Shown here piece by piece: positions 1-6,112 of a stretch of DNA of 6,442 nucleotides. Both the position numbers and the translations under genes were made by a program. Position 1 is the first letter of the stretch; each line of letters starts with the position of its first letter. The notes beneath the pieces are model-generated. The model worked only from the letters and a program-made list of their open reading frames with translations, was not told the origin of the DNA and made no database searches. This DNA is from Sulfolobus sp. SCGC AB-777_G06 (GTDB lineage: Archaea > Thermoproteota > Thermoprotei_A > Sulfolobales > Sulfolobaceae), in contig QEFN01000049.1 of assembly GCA_003086555.1 (NCBI GenBank), forward strand, positions 1 through 6,442, given 5' to 3'.

Positions 1-4
1 TCGC

Positions 5-26
5 TAATACCGACTTCTTGGTATTA
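5..26. repeat. Short inverted repeat (hairpin) at left edge
   Basis: TAATACC (5-11) and GGTATTA (20-26) are perfect inverted copies, giving a 7-bp stem with an 8-nt loop. It could be a transcription terminator of a gene ending outside the window, a mobile-element end, or chance. No T-run follows directly, which argues against a classic terminator. Confidence 0.4.
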
Positions 27-313
27 CCTCCCTAAGATTCCCATAACTGCTGTTATACATAAAAAGTCTTATCATCTTTTACGTTAGTAACACATACTGA
101 GTGTTTAATATAAAATTTACAACATCAGGTCTTATCTAGTCTATACTGCTTTGTTACTTTTAAAATTAATCAATAATACGTTGATTTCTAAATACTAATT
201 TAATATTAAAGTTAATATAAAATAATATTTCTCAAAATCGTTACACTCTGTAATTCTTATAAATAATATTCGAAAATTATTCCTTTTTCAATAAATAATA
301 AAATATAAACAAG

Positions 314-333
314 TTAAAATTATATAATTTTAA
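314..333. repeat. Perfect 20-bp palindrome
   Basis: The left half TTAAAATTAT is followed directly by its exact reverse complement ATAATTTTAA. The sequence is made only of A and T. It lies about 145 bp upstream of the first gene and about 110 bp upstream of its TATA element. It could be a dimeric regulator site or a cruciform-prone element. AT-only DNA makes chance palindromes more likely. Confidence 0.45.
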
Positions 334-441
334 TCTTAATTATAATTCTTCGAAAATACTAATGAGTTCTAGAAATTTCCGTAAAATATTGATTGAGATA
401 TAATAAAATTTAGGAAATTAAATTTTAACATTTAATTCTTA

Positions 442-455
442 GTAAAGCCTTTTAG
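442..455 (+). promoter_or_regulatory. Archaeal BRE/TATA promoter of the nucleotide-sugar operon
   Basis: A purine-rich BRE-like GTAAAG (442-447) is followed by the TATA-like TTTTAG (450-455). The TATA centre lies about 26-27 nt before the ATG at 479. That is the spacing expected when transcription begins at or very near the start codon. No Shine-Dalgarno motif precedes the ATG, which fits leaderless translation of the first cistron, as is common in Sulfolobales. The promoter would drive the genes from 479 to 3383 and the fragment after them. Confidence 0.55.
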
Positions 456-478
456 CTTACCTTAGTCTAGTATATTTT

Positions 479-1399
479 ATGAGGTTTCTTATAAGTGGTG
501 GGGCCGGATTTTTAGGTTCGCATTTAATAGAGTATCTAAGAGATCATGAAATAGTAGTAGTTGACGACTTCTCAACTGCTAAATACTTTGAATTGTATAG
601 TAACGTTAAGTTAATAAAGGAAAAAATAGAAAATTTTAATACCAATGAAAAATTTGATTATGTAATACATTTGGCAGCAAGACCTTCACCAGAAGATTAT
701 ACAAAATATCCAGTTGAAACTATGCTCTCTAATTCCTTGGGAACTTATAGAACGTTAGAAATAACTAGGAAAAGTGATGCAATATACATGTATACTTCAT
801 CATCGGAAGTTTACGGAAATGCTGAAATAATACCTACTCCAGAGGACTATTGGGGTAAGGTTAATCCAATAGGAATAAGAAGTTGTTATGATGAAAGTAA
901 AAGATTTTCCGAAGCGTTAATTATGTCTTATTACAGAGAATATGGACTTGATGTAAGAATACAAAGGCCATTTAACGTATATGGACCGAGACTGAGAGAG
1001 GACGGAAGCTATGGAAGAGTAGTCTCTAGGTTTATATATCAAGCACTAAAAGGAGAGGACATAACGATTTACGGAGACGGAAAACAGACCAGAGCTTTCT
1101 TGTATGTAGAAGACTGGGTAGAGGCAACGTTGAAAATGTTATTTACGAAAGGGCTTAAGGGTGAGGTTATCAATATAGGTTCAGATAAGGAAACTAGAAT
1201 AATAGACCTAGCAAACATGATAATAACTTTAACTGGAAGCAAATCAAAAATAAGATATCTACCACCTAGACCCGATGATCCCCCCAGAAGAGCTGCTGAT
1301 ATAAGTAAGGCTAAAAGGTTATTAAATTGGGAACCTAAGATATCATTAGAAGAAGGGTTAAAAAAGACAATTGAATGGTTTAAGGGTGTAATAAAGTGA
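479..1399 (+). CDS. NAD-dependent epimerase/dehydratase, UDP-glucuronate decarboxylase (UXS)-like
   Basis: Extended short-chain dehydrogenase/reductase of 306 aa, complete for the family. The NAD-binding GGAGFLG is at residues 7-13 and the first-strand acid at D29/D30. The catalytic set is S107-S109, Y137 and K141 (YDESK). Several stretches match UDP-xylose synthases rather than plain GalE epimerases: the SCYDESKR block (135-142), FNVYGPR (165-171), GRVVSRFI (179-186), QTRAF (203-207) and PDDPPRRAAD (265-274). E110 and R271 sit where UXS enzymes carry the Glu and Arg used in decarboxylation (family knowledge). The likely reaction is UDP-glucuronate to UDP-xylose via a 4-keto intermediate. Alternatives are a UDP-glucuronate/UDP-glucose 4-epimerase or a related dehydratase. 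It is probably cytosolic. The next gene makes UDP-glucuronate, which supports that substrate. ATG 479 is chosen because the glycine motif follows immediately. The stop overlaps the next start (GTGA). Confidence 0.88.
   Translation: MRFLISGGAGFLGSHLIEYLRDHEIVVVDDFSTAKYFELYSNVKLIKEKIENFNTNEKFDYVIHLAARPSPEDYTKYPVETMLSNSLGTYRTLEITRKSDAIYMYTSSSEVYGNAEIIPTPEDYWGKVNPIGIRSCYDESKRFSEALIMSYYREYGLDVRIQRPFNVYGPRLREDGSYGRVVSRFIYQALKGEDITIYGDGKQTRAFLYVEDWVEATLKMLFTKGLKGEVINIGSDKETRIIDLANMIITLTGSKSKIRYLPPRPDDPPRRAADISKAKRLLNWEPKISLEEGLKKTIEWFKGVIK
1384..1388 (+). promoter_or_regulatory. Ribosome binding site for the UDP-glucose dehydrogenase start
   Basis: GGGTG lies 7 nt before the GTG at 1396 and can pair with the crenarchaeal anti-Shine-Dalgarno (which recognises GGTGA-type motifs). 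It lies inside the end of the upstream gene and supports GTG 1396 as the true start with a 4-nt overlap. Confidence 0.45.
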
Positions 1400-2616
1400 A
1401 AATAGGTATAGTAGGTTTAGGTTACGTCGGACTGGTAACAGCTGCAGTTCTGGCAGATCGAGGACATTATATAGTGGGTGTTGACATAGATGAGAATAAA
1501 GTAAAGGGACTAAATTGCAGTAGGATACCTATTTATGAACCAGGGTTAGAGGAATTATTGACTAAGAATAGGGATCGCTTACATTTTACTACCAGATATG
1601 AAGAATTAAAAGATGTTGAGTTGGCTTTCATAACAGTTTCGACACCTACAATAAACGGAAAAATTTTCTTAGATTACGTATACTCAGCAGCTAAATCCCT
1701 TCAAGTACTACCTAAGGATTCCATAATTGTGATTAAAAGTACTGTAGTTCCTGGCACTTCAAGAAGAGTTAAGGAGATTTCTGGTAGGGAAGTTGTAGCT
1801 AACCCCGAGTTTCTAAAAGAGGGCTCGGCAATTTTGGATACGATAAAGCCAGATAGAATTATAATAGGGAGCGAAAATGCTGAGGCTGGAGATATTGTAG
1901 AGGAATTATGGAAGTTTACTGGATCTCCTATATTGAGGACTTCTTTAGAAGAGGCAGAGTTGATAAAGTACGCTGCTAATTCCTTTTTGTCGCTTAAGAT
2001 ATCGTTTATAAACGAAATAGCTAACCTTTGCGAGAAGTTACCTAACTGTGATGTTAAAACCATTGCTAACGCTATAGGTATGGATAAGAGAATTTCCCCA
2101 TACTTCTTAGACGCAGGTTTGGGATGGGGTGGTTCCTGTTTCCCTAAGGACACTCAAGCCTTTATATCTTTCGCTAGAGATCTTGGGGAGAGACTAAGAA
2201 CTGTGGAGGCTTCAATAGAAGTTAATAACGAAAGACCTAAGAGAGCTGTAAAGATGTTAAAGGAATTGATGGGCTCTATTAAAGATAAGGTTATATGCGT
2301 TTTAGGAGTTGCGTTTAAACCAAATACTGATGATACGAGGGAAAGTGTTGCGTTAAAAATTATTATGCAATTATCAGAGGAGGGTGCCAAAGTGATAGCA
2401 TATGACCCTAGGGCAAAAACTGGTTTAGCGGAAATGGTTAGTTCAAAGGAGGAGTGTATAAATAGGGCTGACGGAGTTATAATAGCTACCGAATGGAAGG
2501 AGTTTTATGGCATAGAGGAACTATTAAAGGGTAAATATGTTGTAGATGGCAGGAGAGTTTTAAGAAAGGAGTTAATGGATAAAAGGTACTTTAGGGCATT
2601 AGGCTTAAGTACGTGA
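1396..2616 (+). CDS. ugd: UDP-glucose 6-dehydrogenase
   Basis: Oxidises UDP-glucose to UDP-glucuronate in two NAD-dependent steps through an enzyme-bound thioester. The protein has 406 aa, slightly short but complete. The N-terminal Rossmann domain has GLGYVG (7-12) and D30 for NAD ribose binding. YEPGLEELL (47-55), the STPT loop (82-85) and KSTVVPGT (114-121) follow. Substrate-site residues are seen in NPEFLKEGSA (136-145), with K191 and N195 in KYAANSFLS. The catalytic cysteine is C248 in GWGGSCFPKD, with D252 next to it. FKPNTDDTRES (307-317) and YDPR (336-339) mark the C-terminal UDP-binding domain. A GDP-mannose or UDP-ManNAc dehydrogenase is possible from the same superfamily, but the GalU-like gene beside it favours UDP-glucose. 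GTG 1396 overlaps the previous stop by 4 nt and the GTGA at its own end overlaps the next frame, so translation is probably coupled. Confidence 0.93.
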   Translation: MKIGIVGLGYVGLVTAAVLADRGHYIVGVDIDENKVKGLNCSRIPIYEPGLEELLTKNRDRLHFTTRYEELKDVELAFITVSTPTINGKIFLDYVYSAAKSLQVLPKDSIIVIKSTVVPGTSRRVKEISGREVVANPEFLKEGSAILDTIKPDRIIIGSENAEAGDIVEELWKFTGSPILRTSLEEAELIKYAANSFLSLKISFINEIANLCEKLPNCDVKTIANAIGMDKRISPYFLDAGLGWGGSCFPKDTQAFISFARDLGERLRTVEASIEVNNERPKRAVKMLKELMGSIKDKVICVLGVAFKPNTDDTRESVALKIIMQLSEEGAKVIAYDPRAKTGLAEMVSSKEECINRADGVIIATEWKEFYGIEELLKGKYVVDGRRVLRKELMDKRYFRALGLST

Positions 2617-2617
2617 T
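2613..2617 (+). promoter_or_regulatory. GTGAT: alternative start or Shine-Dalgarno for the uridylyltransferase
   Basis: GTGAT at 2613-2617 can act as the start codon of the next frame (GTG 2613, overlapping the stop at 2614-2616) or as a Shine-Dalgarno 4 nt before ATG 2622. The second reading places the family-typical N-terminus (MQAVITAAG, like MKAVIPAAG in GalU) directly at the start. I therefore favour ATG 2622. No good Shine-Dalgarno precedes 2613. Confidence 0.45.
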
Positions 2618-2621
2618 AGAA

Positions 2622-3383
2622 ATGCAGGCCGTAATAACTGCTGCTGGATTAGGAACTAGAATGTTGCCTATAAGTAAGGAGATCCCTAAGGAAATGTTGC
2701 CCATTCCCAATAATGGTGAGTTGAAGCCTATAATTCAAGTCATTTTTGAACAACTTTACGATCAGGGAGTAAGAGAGTTTATTATAGTGGTGAGTAAAAG
2801 TAAGAGAGTAATAGAAGATTATTTTACCCCAGATTATTATTTCTTGGAATATTTAGAAAGTGAAGGGAAAACTAAACAAGCTAATAGCTTAAAGAATTTT
2901 TATAAAAAAATTGAAGAAAGTAATATAGTGTTTCTAACTCAATACGAACCTAAAGGTTTTGGAGATGCGGTCTTAAGAACAGAACCATATGTTAGAGATG
3001 AATTCTTAGTTGTTGCTGCTGATACTATAGTTTCCGATCTTAATATTAAACTTGTGGTAACTAATTCTTTTCTCGTTACTGAAGTAGAGGATCCTAGACC
3101 TTATGGTGTCGTGATTACAGATAAAGATGGAAAGGTAATTGATGTAGAGGAGAAGCCTAAGGTTCCAAAATCTAATCTTATAATAGTTCCTTATTACTAC
3201 TTTGATAGGAGAATATTTCAAGCTTTGAAAGAGGTTCGCTTTCAAAAAGAGCTACAGTTAACTGACGGTATTAAAAATTTAATAAGGAAGGGGGTCAATT
3301 TCAAAGCTATAATAGTTAATAATGTTTACGATTTAGGTAATTTTGAGGGATACGTCAATTATTTAAAAGGGAATATAAAATGA
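2622..3383 (+). CDS. galU: Glucose-1-phosphate uridylyltransferase (GalU-type nucleotidyltransferase)
   Basis: Makes UDP-glucose and pyrophosphate from UTP and glucose-1-phosphate, the substrate of the dehydrogenase upstream. From ATG 2622 it is 253 aa, shorter than the roughly 290-300 aa of bacterial GalU. The nucleotide loop AAGLGTRMLP (7-16) and PKEMLP (22-27) are near-identical to GalU. GFGDAV (112-117) fits the uracil/sugar site, and AADT (132-135) supplies a metal-binding Asp (D134). VEEKP, ELQLTDGI and the late DLGNFEGY are further GalU hallmarks. A related enzyme using dTTP or another sugar-1-P is possible, but the PKEMLP and QLTD blocks favour GalU. It ends in ATGA, overlapping the next short frame by 4 nt. 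Starting at GTG 2613 would add three residues. Confidence 0.88.
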   Translation: MQAVITAAGLGTRMLPISKEIPKEMLPIPNNGELKPIIQVIFEQLYDQGVREFIIVVSKSKRVIEDYFTPDYYFLEYLESEGKTKQANSLKNFYKKIEESNIVFLTQYEPKGFGDAVLRTEPYVRDEFLVVAADTIVSDLNIKLVVTNSFLVTEVEDPRPYGVVITDKDGKVIDVEEKPKVPKSNLIIVPYYYFDRRIFQALKEVRFQKELQLTDGIKNLIRKGVNFKAIIVNNVYDLGNFEGYVNYLKGNIK

Positions 3384-3529
3384 AAATAACAATAATAGGA
3401 GCTAAGGGGAAATATAATGCTGAGTATTTCTTTATTAAGGCTTTTAAAGAACTAAGTCACAAAGTTAACTTTATAGATCGGTATGGAAGGTGTAAAGAGA
3501 AAGGACTTAATAAGATTGTTAGTGTCTAG
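3380..3529 (+). pseudogene. N-terminal fragment of a probable glycosyltransferase
   Basis: A 49-codon frame starts at ATG 3380, overlapping the previous stop as ATGA, with AGGG at 3368-3371 as a possible ribosome site. It reads MKITIIGAKGKYNAEYFFIK, then AFKELSHKVNFIDRYG, and stops at TAG 3527-3529. The pattern of beta strand, glycine loop, helix with AFKELxHKV, then second strand with FID is the start of a Rossmann-like GT-B glycosyltransferase, in which GHKV is usual. Such enzymes have more than 300 residues, so this is only the first strand-helix-strand. From about residue 36 the sequence loses any family resemblance. I infer a once longer, fourth operon gene cut off where the nuclease-like gene now begins. 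It could instead be a real small protein. No function is claimed beyond the fold resemblance. Confidence 0.5.
3498..3513 (+). promoter_or_regulatory. Possible promoter of the nuclease-like gene
   Basis: Purine-rich GAAAGGA (about 3498-3504) followed by CTTAATAA (3506-3513) resembles a BRE/TATA pair. It is centred about 25 nt before the GTG at 3535, and no Shine-Dalgarno precedes that GTG. A leaderless transcript separate from the sugar operon is therefore plausible. The TATA match is weak. Confidence 0.3.
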
Positions 3530-3534
3530 AATAT

Positions 3535-4944
3535 GTGCCTAAAAAAGAAAAGAAGTCTTATGAAGTTACAGAAGACTTAGACGATGTCACGAGTTGGTAC
3601 TCATATCTTTATAAAGTGCATGAGGTTAAAGTGAAGTTGTTAAAGCGGCTGAAGGTGGAAATATTAGATGAAATTATAGACGAAATTAATAATATGGAAG
3701 GTGAGGAGATTGCAGATATCATAGACCCGCTAGAAGATGTGGATAAGATAATTAAAAATCTTAGGAAATTAGATAAGGATTTAAAAAAGGATGAAAAGGT
3801 GGAATATTTATCGTTTTTAAGTCTCGATACTATAAAGAGTGTGTGTAAGAGGGCAAAAGTACCATATTCAGAGCTAGTTGATGAAGTTGAAAAATACGCT
3901 AAAGAACTAGAGAAGAAAAGAAGAAAGTTTGACAAAATAAAGGATGTAGTGGACGTAATTCATGAGTTTCAGCCCATCAAAGAGAAGAAGGAAAAAGATC
4001 TTCAACTGCAGCTATACCAATACTTAACCGCAAAATTACATAAAAGAACTATCGAAACTGAGAAGACTATAGGCGGTTATAAAATCGATATTTCTATTGA
4101 CGATAAGATAGGCATAGAGATTAAGTACCCTAAGAGTAATTCCGATTTGCAAAGGCTTGTGGGGCAAATAGCGGTTTATTCAAAGTACCTAGACTATGTT
4201 TTACCGGTAATATTTGCTAAAAAGAGGAGCCTAGACCTAGTTAATTTTATTAAGGAATTCTTAAGTCTGTATATTATGAAATTTCTCTTAGAGGAGGAAG
4301 AATTAGTTTGTAAATATTTTAATCCTACTAAAGAGTTATACGATCTAGAGTATATAAGGTTAGCAAAAACATTTTTAAACGCTTATCTAAGGCAAGAGTT
4401 AATAAAAGAGAGAGAATTTGTTCCTTATTTTCCGGGCATAGAATACACTTTTGCTGAGATGCTATCTTTTATCTATGATAAATGTGCTACTAAATTAGAA
4501 AGAGAAGTAGAAATGAAAAACGAAGAACTGATGAAAATAAAGTATTTAGAGTTACAATCGTTAATTCCTTCTTTAGTTAATTTTAATGCTTCCTTAATCG
4601 ATATTTTGCCCTCAATTAAACTTGGATTTGTATATGACGCTATTTTAAAGGTTGCGGCAGAGACCTCATGGTATATTGTATCAGAACTAATGTTAAGGAG
4701 ATTACACGGAATCTTTAGATCTCCTGAAAAATCTAAATTAGCTGATTCATTAAAGATAAAAATACAGCAATTAAACACTGATCCAAGTAAGTTTTTAAAG
4801 GAAATTGAAAAATATGTAAAGAGTCCAGAAACAAAAAGATTTATAAATAATGAAATCGGTATCGATGAAATTTTTGTAAAGAGATTAGCTAAAAAATTAA
4901 AAAGAGTAAGAAAGAAATACTTTAAGCAAATTACCTCTGATTGA
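3535..4944 (+). CDS. Uncharacterised PD-(D/E)XK nuclease-like protein with helical flanks
   Basis: A 469-aa soluble protein with no signal peptide or membrane segment. Residues 1-150 are rich in Lys, Glu, Asp and Leu and probably helical or coiled coil; LDTIKSVCKRAKVPYSELV (97-115) could be a small helix-turn-helix-like element. The centre (about 150-230) has the order expected of a PD-(D/E)XK nuclease core: an acidic helix (EKDLQLQLYQYL, from 153), then GYKIDISI with D185, IGIEIKYPKS with E195 and K197, and QIAVYSKYL with Q211/Y215 (QxxxY), then a hydrophobic strand (VLPVIF). The set D185-E195-x-K197 would bind the metal. Residues 230-469 are helical and unknown to me, ending in a very basic tail (449-464) that could touch nucleic acid. 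I do not recognise the full-length family. DNA cleavage is inferred, not shown. GTG 3535 is the only start near the left edge of the frame. It has no metabolic link to its neighbours and looks like accessory DNA. Confidence 0.7.
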   Translation: MPKKEKKSYEVTEDLDDVTSWYSYLYKVHEVKVKLLKRLKVEILDEIIDEINNMEGEEIADIIDPLEDVDKIIKNLRKLDKDLKKDEKVEYLSFLSLDTIKSVCKRAKVPYSELVDEVEKYAKELEKKRRKFDKIKDVVDVIHEFQPIKEKKEKDLQLQLYQYLTAKLHKRTIETEKTIGGYKIDISIDDKIGIEIKYPKSNSDLQRLVGQIAVYSKYLDYVLPVIFAKKRSLDLVNFIKEFLSLYIMKFLLEEEELVCKYFNPTKELYDLEYIRLAKTFLNAYLRQELIKEREFVPYFPGIEYTFAEMLSFIYDKCATKLEREVEMKNEELMKIKYLELQSLIPSLVNFNASLIDILPSIKLGFVYDAILKVAAETSWYIVSELMLRRLHGIFRSPEKSKLADSLKIKIQQLNTDPSKFLKEIEKYVKSPETKRFINNEIGIDEIFVKRLAKKLKRVRKKYFKQITSD

Positions 4945-5030
4945 TCCAGTTATCATCCTCTTTAGATGAATATTTAAAACTATCCAAATCTTATACTAGA
5001 TACTTACCCATACTCTTGGAGGGAAGATGA
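4941..5030 (+). other. Short possible reading frame or gene remnant after the nuclease-like gene
   Basis: TTG 4941 overlaps the preceding stop as TTGA and opens 29 codons ending in TGA 5028-5030. The peptide begins MIQLSSSLDEYLKLSKS and ends in YLPILLEGR. It looks protein-like (amphipathic) but I recognise no family. It has no clear Shine-Dalgarno. It may be a coupled small protein, the tail of a deleted gene, or chance. Directly after it, GGAGG (5018-5022) precedes an ATG at 5027 that meets TAA after four codons. Confidence 0.22.
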
Positions 5031-5044
5031 TACCAAATTAAATA

Positions 5045-5057
5045 AAAACTCTTTATC
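5045..5057 (+). promoter_or_regulatory. Promoter of the family-2 glycosyltransferase gene
   Basis: AAAAACTC followed by TTTAT (5052-5056) forms a BRE/TATA-like element centred about 24 nt before GTG 5078. No Shine-Dalgarno lies directly before the GTG. A pyrimidine tract of T and C (5061-5075) fills the interval. That tract could also help end transcripts arriving from upstream. A leaderless transcript starting at or near 5076-5078 is likely. Confidence 0.5.
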
Positions 5058-5077
5058 CTAATCTCTCTCTTTCTTAT

Positions 5078-5866
5078 GTGTTCTCAATTCAGATTCCTTC
5101 ACTTCACGGTAAGTACTTAAAGGAAGTCTTTGAGTCTATTAGGCTCCAAACCTTTCAAGATTATGAAGTAGTTGTAGTTAACTCTGGAGGGGATGAGATA
5201 AGTGATTTGATTAGAGAATACGGTTTCAAAGAGGTTAGGAACGACGTTAAACTTTTGGAAGCCCGTCATTTAGCAAATAAGGAAAGTAAGGGAGATTATG
5301 CCCTTTTACTTGATGAGACAAGGCCTTTGAGGAAGGATGCACTAGAACTACTCTCTAAAAACCTCCACGACATGGTTATAATCGGTGAGAGGGAGTTAGG
5401 GGAGTCTGTATGGGTTAGGGCAGCACAGCTCGATAAGGATAACATAATGCACTGTAACTCACCGGAGGCTATTAAGGGATTTGCTTTGCCCAGGGTCTTT
5501 AAAAGGGAGCTATTAACGCTGGCGTTGGAAGCATTGAGGGTAAACTTGGGCGATATATTTAGTCAAGTAGTGTTCCCCGACCATGAATTGATTTACTATG
5601 AGGCTTCGAGGCTTTCTAACGACGTTTTCGCTATCAAGGACGAGTTAATTTACCATTACGGTGACGTAAAACTGAGTGATATTATGAGGAAGTATTATCG
5701 TTACGGTAAGAGTTTGAAGGTGTTAAAAAACACTCCTTATTCTTTTATGACATCTGTTAGCAGAAAAAAGAGGGAAATATGCAAGGGAGGAACTTACGAT
5801 AGGATTGTCTTGTATATCCTTTACTTTGCGAGGGGGATTCCGTTCTTGTTGGGAGAAATTCTTTGA
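5078..5866 (+). CDS. Family-2 (GT-A) glycosyltransferase
   Basis: A 262-aa protein with a GT2 layout. It opens FSIQIPSLHGKYL (2-14), followed by SIRLQTFQDYEVVVVNSGG (20-38), the nucleotide-binding first half of the fold. EARHLANKESKGDYALLLDE (61-80) matches the AxNxGxxxAxGDYIxFLDxD region. The metal-binding DxD is here D79-E80-T81, so the second Asp is missing. FPDHELIYYEASR (166-178) may hold the catalytic-base acid (D168 or E170). YHYGDVKLSDIMRKYYRYGKS (192-212) is typical of archaeal GT2 enzymes. The hydrophobic C-terminus (about 243-262) could touch the membrane. It probably moves a sugar from a nucleotide donor to a lipid-linked or surface glycan; donor and acceptor are unknown. Codons use more G and C than the genes to the left. 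GTG 5078 fits the promoter spacing and the family N-terminus. Confidence 0.82.
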   Translation: MFSIQIPSLHGKYLKEVFESIRLQTFQDYEVVVVNSGGDEISDLIREYGFKEVRNDVKLLEARHLANKESKGDYALLLDETRPLRKDALELLSKNLHDMVIIGERELGESVWVRAAQLDKDNIMHCNSPEAIKGFALPRVFKRELLTLALEALRVNLGDIFSQVVFPDHELIYYEASRLSNDVFAIKDELIYHYGDVKLSDIMRKYYRYGKSLKVLKNTPYSFMTSVSRKKREICKGGTYDRIVLYILYFARGIPFLLGEIL

Positions 5867-5987
5867 TGATGCCCAACCGTGACATGCTATGTGGAGTTCT
5901 TTAATTCTTCTCAAAGGAACGTATAACTAACTTGTAACTCAACAAAAGATTTGGAATTTATTGCTATCTCTTTAGCTTAAGATCTAA

Positions 5988-6112
5988 GAAAATTCAACTA
6001 ATACACAAAGCACCGATGATGCTTTGTTTACGAACGGTAATCCCTCACGCGGATAAAGGTGGTAGCGGTTAAGGAGATGTTAGCACAGTGCCGTTGGAGT
6101 CCCATGGGTTGA
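5988..6112 (+). pseudogene. Possible frameshifted tail of an IS200/IS605-type tnpB
   Basis: One frame reads from 5988 through TDDALFTNGNPSRG to TAA 6054. A second frame takes over at 6050 with RIKVVAVKEMLAQCRWSPMG and stops at TGA 6110. Joining them with one frameshift near 6050 gives a continuous peptide. A third frame, 6057-6125, gives GDVSTVPLESHGLSPYA. Peptides of this kind are found at the ends of archaeal TnpB/OrfB proteins as I remember them, but no RuvC or zinc-finger motif is present. Only the extreme C-terminus could be here. The hairpin that follows supports the assignment. Confidence is limited because I could not compare it with a database. Confidence 0.33.
6005..6027. repeat. 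8-bp stem hairpin within the remnant region
   Basis: ACAAAGCA (6005-6012) and TGCTTTGT (6020-6027) are perfect inverted copies with a 7-nt loop. It could be an early stem of a transposon-encoded guide RNA, or part of an old element end. No function is shown. Confidence 0.45.

Larger units (their letters stand above)
1..478. other. AT-rich non-coding region upstream of the operon
   Basis: I see no convincing gene here. The base composition is more AT-rich than in the coding part, with frequent stops in all frames. The only reading frames are very short, for example a 22-codon minus-strand frame near 17-82 that starts ATGATAAGA and ends in TAG. It might be a gene tail, but I recognise nothing in it. 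The region holds a hairpin at 5-26, a perfect palindrome at 314-333, two TTCGAA sites (269-274 and 349-354) and the probable promoter of the sugar operon at its right end. Its length is large for an archaeal promoter region, so it may be a decayed intergenic or formerly mobile stretch. Confidence 0.5.

Noticed and set aside
415..437. AATTAAA/TTTAATT inverted repeat before the operon
   Set aside because: A 7-bp AT-only stem in extremely AT-rich DNA is expected by chance.
1..478. Replication origin, CRISPR leader or array in the AT-rich region
   Set aside because: No repeated ORB-like motifs and no regularly spaced direct repeats are visible.
1701..2390. Minus-strand reading frames opposite the UDP-glucose dehydrogenase
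   Set aside because: They lie entirely within a well-supported gene on the other strand and show no family motifs; shadow frames.
3006..3245. Minus-strand frame opposite the uridylyltransferase
   Set aside because: Composition is typical of antisense translation and the + strand gene is certain.
3609..3935. Serine/phenylalanine-rich minus-strand frame opposite the nuclease-like gene
   Set aside because: The serine-rich content is the expected mirror of Glu/Lys/Asp codons on the + strand; not a gene. The same holds for 4473-4778.
5864..5880. TGATGA resembling a C box of a C/D guide RNA, also near 6432
   Set aside because: The base before it is T instead of a purine, and no suitably spaced CTGA D box follows.
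5723..5914. Minus-strand 63-codon frame overlapping the glycosyltransferase end
   Set aside because: No motif, no promoter and mostly antisense to a supported gene.
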